A stretch of DNA of 30,556 bases from Phoronis australis (Eukaryota; Phoronida; Phoronidae). The notes below the pieces were generated by a model. The model was not told the DNA's origin. It did no database searches and saw nothing but the letters and a program-made list of their open reading frames with translations. The stretch lies in assembly GCA_002633005.1 (NCBI GenBank), contig NMRA01000069.1, positions 1 through 30,556 of the forward strand, read 5' to 3'. Below, piece after piece: positions 9,348 to 18,915 of this stretch. Made by a program: the position numbers and the translations under genes. Position 1 is the stretch's first letter, and the number at the start of each line of letters is the position of its first letter.

Positions 9348-10441
9348 AATCAAAAACAATCGGCAACCAGGATTTATTGCGTTAGAAAATTTATCACGCC
9401 AGGAGAGAATTGTTTTCATGCCCGGAGACTACGTGATCACCCATTATGCAATGATGACAATCCAGTGTGTACCTATACATTTGCATCTATTGTAAAACGT
9501 GGATTAGACGAAAGAAATTCAACCCCATTTCGAAGATAATATGTCTGTTGTCGGCGAGAGGTTGAACATATAGCCCTTGTTTATGCGTATACTACGGACA
9601 TTATCACTTTGAAAGATCAATGCTTGGGGATGGTGACGTGGTGTTCTGGCGTGAAAGTTACTGACATGGTAAGTTTTTGAACCTGACTTATTAAATTTTC
9701 AGTTCGGTCGTATTTTATTTTGATTCTGAAGTGAAGAATTTTTGGTCCTCACTTGATAAATTATAGGTGCTGATGTGATAAATTTTCAGTGGTGAATTTG
9801 GTCTTTATTTGCTCTTTGGTCTTCTGTGTGAAAACAATCTCAATGTATTGGATTATTTTAATTCCTGCTTAAGTAAAATGTCTGGTTTTGAGATATTTAT
9901 TTTTGTTATTGGAGAGTTTGCATGTTTTGCTAGGTTTTAATCTTGCATAGAAAAGATATGTCGTTAAATGTTTCAAATTAGGCCTCCCATAAATGCAGGG
10001 AGAGCAGGTTGTGTAGCATCGTACTATGTAACTTCTAAATCTAGGTGTTCGGGATTTAGTAATACTATGAAAAATGAGTAGGTATGACTATGAAAAATGA
10101 GGCTTCTTTTGAAATACTGTATCCTTTGTATATGCCTGGTGTAGATGGCTCAGTGTGATATTATGTAAGCTTTATTATCCTCTATGGCTTAACAACTATA
10201 TATCTTCATTCATGCCTGTAAAAGAGGTACTCCCAGGATCATCAAGCATGTGTATGCTTTTATTCTAATGAGGCGTGCTTCGAATGTACAATTAGTAATC
10301 ATACTTTGGCAGTGGTTCATAACAAACGGATTCATTAAACCCAGTAAATATTTTTGCAACTGCTGACTCTGCATATTAGACGTGCATATTGCATCATACC
10401 TCATCAGAGTAAAACTTGTTACCAATCAAAGTAGAAAAAAT

Positions 10442-11160
10442 TATTTTTATCATTGCCACAAGACGTTAACAAACGCAGTGAGTGTTTGTAACTGTTGTGT
10501 CTAGATTGCTGATGAACTAAAGTCGGTCTACATGTATTTCCATTTTTATATTACTGATTCATGCCAAAGGTTTGAAATTGCGCCCCTTTAAGAGTTTTGA
10601 CTTGCCCTAGTGATCACTAGAATCCGATGCAATAAACTTATAGAAGTTGTTTTTTAACCAGTGTAATATAGCTGAAAATTGTGTGCGCTTTCGTTTGCGA
10701 GAGTGTTTTTTTGAATCAATGGGTTAATTATTTTACGCTCTACATGAAAACACAGACTACATTTTTTAGTATTACATGTACCAGGTTTCCCCGAAAATAT
10801 TATTTTCAAAGTTTTCCCCCATGGAGTATACGCGAAACGCCAAGTACTGTGTTCTTACGCGAAAGGGCTCGGAAGGCTCTAGGCTTGGGAAGCTGTTTAC
10901 TAAATTAAATATACAAATTTGCGCCATTGTGGGCAAAAACTGACAGAATAAAATCTTCCTAGAGTAATCTAAATTATTTACCAGCGTTGCAAAAAATGGT
11001 TTTCTACAATTATTCTGCTGCTAAAGTTATGGTGTGATCTTATGCGTCGACTTTCGACCCAATGAAATATTGCGTTACCTTTTAGCCAGTTTCTTTTTCC
11101 CAGATTCTTCAATCAAACGTTCTCCCTCGAAGTTGCGTAAACGTCACAACAAATGATCAG
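10442..11160. other. No recognisable gene
   Basis: Sequence between the visible end of R2 copy A and the candidate host gene. Short frames only. It may include the promoter of the exon at 11262, but I see no convincing TATA or initiator element. Confidence 0.45.
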
Positions 11161-11219
11161 AATGGGGCTATTCAGAGAATTCTCCTCGCGGTGTCGCTGC
11201 TGTATTAGTGGTGATTGAA
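11161..11219 (-). repeat. Possible third, diverged R1 end
   Basis: AATGGGGCTATTC at 11161 is the exact reverse complement of the R1 right end (1635-1647, 14062-14074). About 35 bp further in, TATTAGTGGTGATTGA matches TACTAGTGGTGATAGA of R1. Beyond that the similarity fades. It lies just upstream of exon A of the membrane-protein candidate, so it may have supplied part of that gene's leader or promoter. Confidence 0.4.
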
Positions 11220-11261
11220 TTGCGCATGCGTGGCTGTCTGCATGTAAACAACTGGTAAAAG

Positions 11262-11497
11262 ATGGAATTTTTATCAAAATACGTCGTCGCGCTAAGCCTT
11301 ATTACTGCTAATTTCCCTGGTGCAAGTCTTGGACAGGTGGCCACAAATTCCCAAAAGACCTAAGGTTACTATATTCGTGGACAACTGCGGTCAACAGGGT
11401 CAACTAACTGACAAAAAGTGTGTGGATGCTGAAGCACCGTGCGTGCTCTACGTCTATTACTATGCAGTTCCATTTGGAGACTACACAACATTACTTG
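11262..11497 (+). CDS. Exon A: signal peptide and N-terminal ectodomain of an unknown membrane protein
   Basis: ATG at 11262 (AAAAGATGG, acceptable context) opens a typical signal peptide: short start MEFLSKY, hydrophobic VVALSLI, small residues before a likely cut at ASLG. This frame stops at 11358. The +1 frame is open from 11296 to the splice donor TTG/GTAAGT at 11497/11498 and carries a Cys-containing, extracellular-looking segment (VTIFVDNCGQQGQ, KKCVDAEAPCVLYVYYYAVP). A one-base slip in the AAAA run near 11351 would join the two, so this is a sequencing error, a recent lesion or a pseudogene. The exon ends in phase 1, matching exon B (18731). I know no family with this sequence. Confidence 0.5.
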
Positions 11498-11503
11498 GTA
11501 AGT
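11498..11503 (+). promoter_or_regulatory. Splice donor GTAAGT after exon A
   Basis: TTG/GTAAGT fits the animal donor consensus on the intron side and ends the open frame in phase 1. Confidence 0.55.
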
Positions 11504-11513
11504 TTGTTATCCC

Positions 11514-11555
11514 CACCAGTTACCCCACTCAATAACAGTTTTATTGAGTGGAACT
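11514..11555. repeat. Strong stem-loop just inside intron A
   Basis: CCACTCAATAA (11525-11535) pairs perfectly with TTATTGAGTGG (11541-11551) around a 5-base loop. AGTT/AACT outside extends the stem after a 3-base bulge. It lies 27 bp after the splice donor. Confidence 0.8.
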
Positions 11556-11564
11556 AAGTGTTTC

Positions 11565-11641
11565 TTTTTGGAAACTCACCCGATGCTGGGTAGGCTAGCA
11601 GCACATATTCATATTGTGCTGGGTGGGAGTGTTCCCAAAAT
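11565..11641. repeat. Second imperfect stem-loop in intron A
   Basis: CAGCACA (11599-11605) and TGTGCTG (11615-11621) form a perfect inner stem around TATTCATAT. Outer arms containing GGAAACTCACCC and GGGTGGGAGTGTTCCC pair imperfectly. It may be a small fold-back element. Confidence 0.6.
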
Positions 11642-12031
11642 AAGAGGTATGTGGTACGTGATGCGCAGAAGTCAAGAGTGACTTTTTCACAGCAGTTTCT
11701 CTTCAAAACTATGCTATTTCCAATAAAATTCTCTAGATGATTGAGTTTCCATATTTTATCGTGGACCCCACCCCCAGGACCACCAGCTCAGTTATCAAAT
11801 TAACATGAATAAGCCTTAATTCAGTAAATGCCGTAACATTGCATTGGAAAAAAATTGACACCTAGAATGAATTTTACTTGTTGAGATCAGAAGCACATTT
11901 TAAGTGTAATGAAAAATACACATTGTTAAATCACTTTTAGCCTGTTTCACATATTTTTATGCAGATATTAAATAAGACTTGGGTACAAAGGTTATTAGTT
12001 TCTACACATAAACATGAAGATGAAATGTCAA
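11642..12031. other. Intron sequence, no feature seen
   Basis: Unique-looking AT-rich sequence between the stem-loops and the gap, presumably intronic if exons A and B belong to one gene. Confidence 0.4.
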
Positions 12032-12559
12032 NNNNNNNNNNNNNNNNNNNNNNNNNNNNNNNNNNNNNNNNNNNNNNNNNNNNNNNNNNNNNNNNNNNNN
12101 NNNNNNNNNNNNNNNNNNNNNNNNNNNNNNNNNNNNNNNNNNNNNNNNNNNNNNNNNNNNNNNNNNNNNNNNNNNNNNNNNNNNNNNNNNNNNNNNNNNN
12201 NNNNNNNNNNNNNNNNNNNNNNNNNNNNNNNNNNNNNNNNNNNNNNNNNNNNNNNNNNNNNNNNNNNNNNNNNNNNNNNNNNNNNNNNNNNNNNNNNNNN
12301 NNNNNNNNNNNNNNNNNNNNNNNNNNNNNNNNNNNNNNNNNNNNNNNNNNNNNNNNNNNNNNNNNNNNNNNNNNNNNNNNNNNNNNNNNNNNNNNNNNNN
12401 NNNNNNNNNNNNNNNNNNNNNNNNNNNNNNNNNNNNNNNNNNNNNNNNNNNNNNNNNNNNNNNNNNNNNNNNNNNNNNNNNNNNNNNNNNNNNNNNNNNN
12501 NNNNNNNNNNNNNNNNNNNNNNNNNNNNNNNNNNNNNNNNNNNNNNNNNNNNNNNNNNN
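12032..12559. other. Assembly gap (528 N)
   Basis: A run of N. Open frames crossing it are artefacts. Its true length and content are unknown, and an exon of the candidate gene could be hidden here. Confidence 1.
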
Positions 12560-12740
12560 ATAAAAGTAAATAATTACTATTTTCAGAAACCAAGGGTGTA
12601 TATAATGAGTATTGCATAAAACTGTGTCTTTATTTTTTATCCCTAGCCATAACAATTCTTTAAACGCATCACTTGTCTGTAAAATATACAAGTTTTTTGA
12701 GACAACTTCAAACCTTTGTTACCCATTTTCAAGCCTTTTT

Positions 12741-14074
12741 AATTTTGATACTTTCAGCAATTTAAAACTCAGATTACAGGTTCATGGGTCTGTCAAGCAT
12801 ACTTCTAGCCTAAGGTTGAGGGAACCGTTTTTCTTCTAATAGAAGATATGAAGACTTGGGTCATTTAAAAATGATGGATAATCTTTCTGTTGTTTACGAG
12901 TAATTACAAATCGTAAGGCACCATCAAAAATGCAATTTTCACAAAAATGGCAGTCATTTGAATTTATAACTACTTGCAACATTTCAAGGCATGAGTTAAG
13001 ACTATTCAGTCACTGTGAATTCGGAAAATGTAATATATTTCCGTGGTTTTACAATTGATACAGTACAAGTAGCAAAACAGTTTCATGAAATCAACTTGAA
13101 GGGACTTCGTGAAGGTTAAGAATTACCTCACCATGCTCTTTTCCCCAAACATGTATTACCTGTTATTTCCACACATTCAGTCCCAAATATTACAACCCCC
13201 CATGCCAATCCCCCTTGGGACCTGAATAAGTAATTTAACAAAAATGACTTTAAAAATTGCTGTTTCTTTTCAAAGGCTTTGTTCGTTGTCTCCAATATTG
13301 AAAGTAGGCTTTGACAACAGATCTGCACTGGATGGGAAGATCTTGTTGGTTAGCTGCAGTCAAATGCTAAAAAAATTTTTGTCCATTCAGGGACGGTACA
13401 GAAGCGATGCATATCTCCTCTGCACGGTATAAGCCTTCAAACCTAAAAACCAAAGGTTACGTGAAAACTGACGTGATATAATTCCATTTCAACGTGTAAT
13501 AGATTTCCAGGAGACATATGATAGGGAGTAAACAAATAGTCTAATACAATGGATATTTATCACTCACGTACCCTTTGCCATTGGGATTGGATTGTAATCT
13601 TAACTCATTAACCTGTATCGAGTTGACAGCATAAACATGCAGCATTGATTGATTTAACTGTCACTGATAAACTTTTAGAAATCATTCCAAACAATAATAA
13701 TGCTTTGATGTACGAAAAGATCCCGATTGCTACGTCAAGTATCGTATCACATATCATAACATACAAAGATTAACCAGACTCTGGCTGGCGACTGACTGCC
13801 GCGAAGTCGACATCGGCGAGTGCCTCAATTAACAGGCATCGGTAGAATAATCATGGAATAATCGTTGAAATAATCACAAACCTTACCTTTGTATGAGGTC
13901 GTGCTTACTCCCTCTCATAGAAACAACCTTTTTACACAATCTCAGATTCAGTTGGCACGGCTGCAAGCCATTTCACCATGTATTTAAAGGGCTCGCGAAA
14001 TCGAGGCTGTTTATCTATCACCACTAGTACACGCACGCCCTCTAGTTATTGTAGATTTTCCGAATAGCCCCATT
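12741..14074 (+). repeat. Repeat R1, copy b
   Basis: Same orientation and same two borders as 239-1647 (AATTTTGATAC ... GAATAGCCCCATT). It lacks the internal duplication of copy a and carries other small deletions. The minus-strand frame starting ATGGGGCTATTC is closed here by several stops, so that frame is not a conserved gene in both copies. Confidence 0.9.
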
Positions 14075-15224
14075 GGTTTCACTTCATTATATGTTTTTGG
14101 AATTTTGATATCAGTGAACCGAATTTTAGAACAAATTTTGCTGAGATGTTGTCATCATCTAACATTTTGGAAGTGGCGCGTGTCCAAATGAACTTTTTTC
14201 AAAACGACGATATACGTTTTTTCGTTAAAAAAGGCAGAGAATTACGCAAGAAGATGACGTCGGATGTTTCTCACTTAAACGGCCGTAACGGGCAACTTGA
14301 ATGCCAATTGACTTCCAGATTTTGCATGCACACCCGCCGGTCTTGAGCTCATGTTGATAGAAGCTTTTCGACGAGGTGACAAGCGTAACTATCCGGGCTG
14401 TGTGAAGTATCGAGGTCTGTTTGGTCTCAATAAGCAGTGGCACCTTGCTGTATTTTGAAAATAGTCTTCATGCAACTAGCTGGCTAGATAGGAAGGCTCT
14501 AGTTTCGAAAAAAAATTTTACTGCGAAAGTGACAAAAATTTCTGAATGATGATGGATGATGGATGACACTATAAACCGATCAGTCTTCCGTTTTCATGCG
14601 CCCATGATTTAATATCGGCGCTATGTTCAAACCATTGTTTATGTTGTTCCTAAAATAAAGTTGGGTTCTATTGCTGTACCAGCATATTAAGAAATTATAC
14701 AGAAATAAGCAATAATTCTCTGTGGCAAATTGCAATATACAGCGTGATGACGTGATCATCAAGAGCAATAATGGATGAGCGCAAATGCGTGATGCTTGTT
14801 GAGCATTCCGCTGCATGTAAACACTTGAGGTCGTGTATTGAGTGTTGTATTCTGATCGTTATGCAATTTTACTGTTAAATTTCAAATTCCGTGCTTGTTT
14901 TTGTGCAAAATGTACTGTATAAAAAGTCTCATATCTAAATTTAGAAATTATGCTTCCGCGATATCACTTAACATTTGATTTTTCCACGCCGTCATTAATT
15001 CAACATAAAGTTTTAGGCTGGTGTAATGTCACGCACTTCGTACATGTATTTGTAGGTTGATTCGATTTTATTTCTTTTCAATAGTTGATCAGAAGTTGAT
15101 AAACCGATGTCAAGACCTGAGTTGCCAGTGGTGAACGAGCAGCGAGCAGTTAAATGTTTGTTTGGCCAAAGTTCACCCGTTAAGTCATAAAATGGTAATT
15201 GCCGACCAAGGACACGCTTAATCC
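14075..15224. other. No recognisable gene
   Basis: Short frames only (14146-14346 plus, 14580-14816 minus), none with a known domain. The part next to 15225 is probably body of the R2-type element that ends at 15404, but it does not match the body of copies A and B in any stretch I can see clearly. Confidence 0.4.
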
Positions 15225-15404
15225 GAATTGGTCGTCTACACTAGGTGACCACTTAGCCGACCCAAGTGCCGACCACAGAGGCGACTCAGTAGACGGCACC
15301 TAGCCGACCGTTGTTGGTCGGCTGCTGGTCGGCTAGACGACCGGTCGACGGCCGGTCGTCGACCAATTTCCGACCGGTCGGCCAAAAATTCGTGATGTGT
15401 GCTG
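15225..15404 (-). mobile_element. Element R2-type terminus, copy C (reversed)
   Basis: On the minus strand this begins CAGCACACATCACGAATTTT at 15404, preceded by TA, and keeps the GGTCGGAAATTGGTCGACGAC block of copies A and B. After about 75 bp it differs in order but still consists of GCCGAC/GGTCGGCT palindromes. It is a related subfamily or a rearranged copy. Its body would extend to lower coordinates. The terminus cuts a Gag-like reading frame, which fixes the element end independently. Confidence 0.8.
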
Positions 15405-15800
15405 TATGTCTCTGCCAAGCAAATCATCTCTGGAAAATACTTGGATGTCCGCACTTACAGGAAAAAGGCTAAGTCCTTAGTACATGTGTTCATGTACTGC
15501 TCACATGTCCATCACATGTCTTTGCCATGTCGATCCACCTGTATAAGTAGTGCTTTATGCGGGCCACAAACTTGTAAGCTGTCTCTCTCCTCACACCCCT
15601 CGCTTCCCGGAACTGCTAGCGGAAGCCTTCCTCAGGCAGCTCATATCGCTTCAACAAGGCTCTTTTTAGTGTAGCATATCTAGTTCATCAGCCATATCGT
15701 CCCGCTTTTCGTCAAACTTGGGAAGCTTCGCCTTCACCGCACCAGTTGTTCATGAAGGATTTCTCTCAGCTTTCAGTGCTGCTAGCGCCCTCTCGTGTGC
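15405..15800 (-). pseudogene. Gag-like (SCAN-type) retroelement relic
   Basis: Minus strand, several frames. Near 15800-15720 comes a charged helix and KAKLPKFDEKRDDM. Then, after a deletion and frameshift, LLKRYELPEEGFR, a stop, ETAYKFVARIKHYLYRWIDM, another shift, TKDLAFFL, a stop, and TSKYFPEMICLAETY. This order matches the SCAN-like Gag domain of LTR retroelements in invertebrates, which assembles capsid particles. At least two stops, two frameshifts and an internal deletion make it inactive. It ends where R2 copy C begins. No protease, reverse transcriptase or LTR is visible nearby. Confidence 0.75.
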
Positions 15801-16246
15801 AATCTTCTAAATTTTTCCCTACCTTACCACTGTAAGGAATACATTATCACTGTAATGACATCATGACTCATGTCAATCAAGTGCTATCTGGTGTTACGCA
15901 AACAGGACGATAGAACAAAAGAGTTAAACGAACAACAGAGTCTATTTTGTCCTGACACATACATGTAGTGCAATACTTTTGCACGATGCCTTTCATAGTA
16001 AGGTTCCCCTCTACAAGGGGCCCTTTTTGGAGGGGCAGGCCTCCATAATTAACCATCTGTGCTCTATTAATTGGGCACTGTCAACTTTTCACGACGGTAA
16101 TAAAGAAAATGAAATTGTTCGAGGAAACAACAGAACATTTTAATGGAACAAGGCTCCGCTCATTGGATGGAATAGATGCGTGTGCCTTCTGCGAGGAGCT
16201 TTTTCAGGTGAGGTTGAAATTTCCCCGTCACTGCCAATGTCTCCAT
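15801..16246. other. No gene recognised
   Basis: Upstream side of the Gag relic. I looked for an LTR end or a primer-binding site and found none that is convincing. The plus-strand frame 16109-16336 is unrecognised. Confidence 0.4.
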
Positions 16247-16439
16247 TCAGTCGAAGCCCTTCACGAGCTCCGTTATCCTTTGCCAAACTTGACGTTTTTT
16301 GCTGCTTCCAAATCGCCGTCTAACACTCACTGGTAATCTTAGGAGCGCACCTCGTGCCGCTGGCTCCTGTAACTGCTCAACTCGGGCCACCGTAGACAAT
16401 AAGTCACTTCCACCTTCTTCTGTCTGGAAGCGTACATTT
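16247..16439 (-). other. Unrecognised open frame, 62 codons
   Basis: A minus-strand frame open between stops, rich in Arg, Leu, Glu and Gln (includes STVARVEQLQEPAARGALL and KKRQVWQRITELVKGFD). The composition is more protein-like than the neighbouring frames and suggests amphipathic helices. It has no ATG near its start and no good acceptor in frame. It may be another piece of the retroelement relic on the same strand, or chance. Confidence 0.25.
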
Positions 16440-16717
16440 CATTCAGGCTCTAACACAAATAAAATGCAGAGAAGCTTACCAATGACAGCGACAAAAACAA
16501 AAGCGTTAGGTATGTGCTGTCTCGCGTTAGAGAAAGTGTTAATTTTGATGTTCGGCTGTATTGAAGGGCAGTTAAGTGTTTAGACCAACCACTAATTGCC
16601 GAGTAACGTTCTGAAGTAGCCAACAAAATAGCATACGTTAAAACGACACCCAAAAGGGACATGAAAGAATAACGTAAATCATAGTTTTTCCCAATTGATT
16701 CATACATGTAGATTTGA

Positions 16718-17190
16718 GGTTCCTTACCATTCAAAATAAAAGAAAGCACTTCAATCGTCACTCTCAAAAATAACTTTAAAATGCAAACCACTACTCCAGA
16801 CTTGCCAGTCCCATTGACATCATTCCAACTTCCCGGCAACCATGAAATAACCCTATACAGATCAAGATGTGGTCTATTCCTATACAACGAGAAATTTAGA
16901 TATGATTTTAATAATATTTCGCCTCTGTGTTCCTGTGGAGATACCCAGACATATCCTCATGTTTTCTTTGCTTGTGAGGTATGCAAGGAGGAGAGGGTGC
17001 AGCTCTTCCAGTCACTCGAACAATACCCAAATGTGTATCAAAATATTCTGAAATTCCGCAATTGTACAACAAAATTAATTTCTTTCTATATGGATGTCAA
17101 GAACTTAACTCAAACAAAAATAAGGTTTTATTTGAAATAGTATCAGAATTTCTTTATAACATTAAATCTCTTTGTGTGAGTGGATACAAT
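16718..17190 (+). pseudogene. LINE ORF2 C-terminal relic
   Basis: Frame 1 (open 16718-17140) contains RSRCGLFLYNEKFRYDF, then a Cys/His cluster: PLCSCGD, HVFFACEVC, then KEERVQLF. This is the C-x-C...H-x4-C type region found after the reverse transcriptase in many non-LTR retrotransposons. The expected continuation is in another frame: INFFLYGCQELN and KVLFEIVSEFL at about 17060-17165, so there is a frameshift near 17040-17080. No reverse transcriptase core or endonuclease is present upstream, so this is a 5'-truncated copy, as is usual for LINEs. The 145-aa minus-strand frame over 16450-16887 is its shadow. Confidence 0.7.
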
Positions 17191-18083
17191 TTCATACATC
17201 TGTATGAAAATGAATTATTTTCATTCGTTATCACATATCATTGTATTCTTAACATCATTTTTTTATTTATATATTCAAATAAAATATTTATAGACTTCTT
17301 TGTATTTTTACCCAGATCTAATGCCTCTTGGCGCTTTCTGGGTTATGTATATTCATTTTATTCTGAAGATTTCGTAGTAAACATTAAAAAAACGAGGTTC
17401 GACGGGTCAACTGACTCAAATTCCTACTGGACTGGTTTGAATAGGCAACATGAAAATATATCTTTGAAAGTGAATTAACCTAAAGTGTATAGGTGTAAAC
17501 TCTAGACTCTTACGATTTTAGTTGCGCAATGCTATGTGATCAACCTAACCCAGACTATGTTCTCCACATTAAGGCTGCAAACACTGGACATGCGTACTTG
17601 TGAAATGTGGGATTCCTCATGAAGCCAGGGATGTGGGTGAAGTATAAGTAATTTTTACCTTGGGGAGTTTTTAATCACTGAAACGGAACGTTTGGTCCCG
17701 GAAGGGGGAAATAAGCATGATCTTTATGTTTGTCAGAAAAAATGAGGCAGATGTTCGGCCCCAAACTTGAAACACCGAAGGAGCTGTGACATGCACAGCT
17801 GCATCAAAACATGGGACACAAACAAACTACGAAGTGAGGCAGTATAAAAATCCCATTGACCAGAATCGACAGATAGAAGAACCTTAGACCGCTGTTAGCA
17901 ATTTGCTCTATGGGTAAAGATAAAGATAAAGATAAAAAACGGCACTTTCGCAATGAACATCAGTGGAGAGCTAATGGCCCATGGACCCCTTAAAATTCTC
18001 CCATATTCCAATTGGCAATTCCGTAGTGAGAATGTGTGTTGAGCAAAATTCTGTCTAATACTGTGCCCTGGCTTCCCCAACTC
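17191..18083. other. No recognisable gene
   Basis: AT-rich sequence after the LINE relic. A tail-like A-rich or simple repeat end of the LINE is not evident. Confidence 0.45.
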
Positions 18084-18104
18084 AAAATCCTGGATCCACC
18101 CCTG
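18084..18104 (-). repeat. Possible hAT-type terminal sequence
   Basis: AAAATCCTGGATCCACCCCT followed by G reads on the minus strand as CAGGGGTGGATCCAGGATTT, a common hAT/MITE end in invertebrates. I find no matching opposite end, so it is at best a lone end. Confidence 0.4.
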
Positions 18105-18233
18105 TACATATAGTACTAGATGGTCATCAAAATGTAATATGCGAGGTATCAGAATTCTCTCAAGTACGAGCGCGAGGTATGCAACGAGAGGTACATTAAT
18201 TTGGGCTCATGTTATTCTACGCTACTTGTTGNT

Positions 18234-18715
18234 GTGCCCGGCATACACCCCACAAATCTAAACCAGGGTATGCCAATAAAAAATTGAGCTGGATTATGTA
18301 TTCGAGGTACCCGCCAACACTGATTTAAACGAACAATTGTACGGCACTGAACACCAAATGACACATGGTAGACAAATTGCACTCTAGAATGGGCCCGGTT
18401 GAAACCCAAAAAGGGCTCCCAAAAATGACCTAGCACACACATTCAAAGTAACACAAAAACAATTCCATATGATTCAATACATGTTACTGGCCACTAAATG
18501 CCCTATGACAGACACTCTGGAATGTGCCCGGCAGAAACCCCCAAAGACCTCAACCACAGTATGTTATCAAAAATTTAAACTACACTAGATTTCCGAGGTA
18601 CCGGCTAAATCTGATGTAAAACGAACAATAGTACCGCACTGAACACCGGATGACCCAAGACAGACAGACTCCACTCTGGAATGGGTCTAGCAGAAAGCAA
18701 AAGGATACCTCCCCA
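18234..18715 (+). repeat. Diverged tandem repeat (minisatellite), four partial units
   Basis: GTGCCCGGC starts at 18234 and 18524, and the 190 bp after each are clearly alike (for example CGAGGTACC, AACGAACAAT, GCACTGAACACC). Within each 290-bp unit a shorter repeat shows up as CTCTAGAATGGGCCCGG (about 18385), CTCTGGAATGTGCCCGG (18515) and CTCTGGAATGGGTCTAG (18675), so the array is a higher-order repeat of units of about 130-160 bp. It ends just before the splice acceptor of exon B. One N at 18232. Confidence 0.8.
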
Positions 18716-18730
18716 AGAATGAGCCTTCAG

Positions 18731-18915
18731 CAACATCCGACTATTTGCTGAATAATGCAACTGGTAAAGCAGCCGCATCAGAAACCAAAGAGTATTTAAC
18801 AGGGTGCCTTGATGTTGGACGCAAAATGCGATTAGAATTCCAAGACCAGTGTTCAACTGATAAAAAGGGTTTTTTGAAGCCCACGAGAAGACAAAAAGTG
18901 TTCAACTTCCTTAAA
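18731..18915 (+). CDS. Exon B of the candidate membrane-protein gene
   Basis: Bounded by acceptor CCTTCAG at 18730 and donor AAA/GTAAGT at 18915/18916. The open frame of 61 codons starts with two bases that complete the phase-1 codon left by exon A (G + CA gives Ala), so A to B joins in frame. It encodes a soluble, charged segment with NAT (possible N-glycosylation), GCLDVGRKMRLEFQDQC and KPTRRQKVFNFLK. The two cysteines could form a disulphide in an ectodomain. It ends in phase 0. I recognise no family. The acceptor has a weak pyrimidine tract, because the minisatellite runs up to it. Confidence 0.45.

Larger units (their letters stand above)
7420..10441 (+). mobile_element. Element R2, copy A (3 kb or more)
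   Basis: It starts at CAGCACACATCACGAATTTT after the dinucleotide TA and matches 27451-30556 almost throughout, in the same orientation. The first 190 bp are GC-rich palindromes, unlike the AT-rich body. The interior contains a dead reading frame resembling the C-terminus of a Tc1/mariner-type transposase (9054-9347), which would agree with the TA before the terminus. Copy B reaches the window edge, so the right end cannot be placed. Similarity in this copy is visible up to about 10441. No intact transposase is present, so it is non-autonomous or decayed. Confidence 0.8.

Noticed and set aside
11937-12691. Open frames of 200-229 codons
   Set aside because: They consist almost wholly of N from the assembly gap.
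15801-16100. LTR or primer-binding site upstream of the Gag relic
   Set aside because: No TG...CA bounded repeat pair and no TGG-type tRNA complement in the right place was found.
16450-16887. Minus-strand ORF of 145 codons with hydrophobic stretches
   Set aside because: It overlaps the LINE relic on the plus strand, whose Cys/His pattern is recognisable. The minus frame has no family features.
16981-17478. Plus-strand ORF of 165 codons as an independent gene
   Set aside because: Its middle continues the LINE relic after a frameshift. The rest is low-complexity, Phe/Ile-rich translation of AT-rich DNA.
6653-18104. 6653-6776 and 18084-18104 as two ends of one element
   Set aside because: They are 11 kb apart with many unrelated features between. 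They only share a hAT-type end style.
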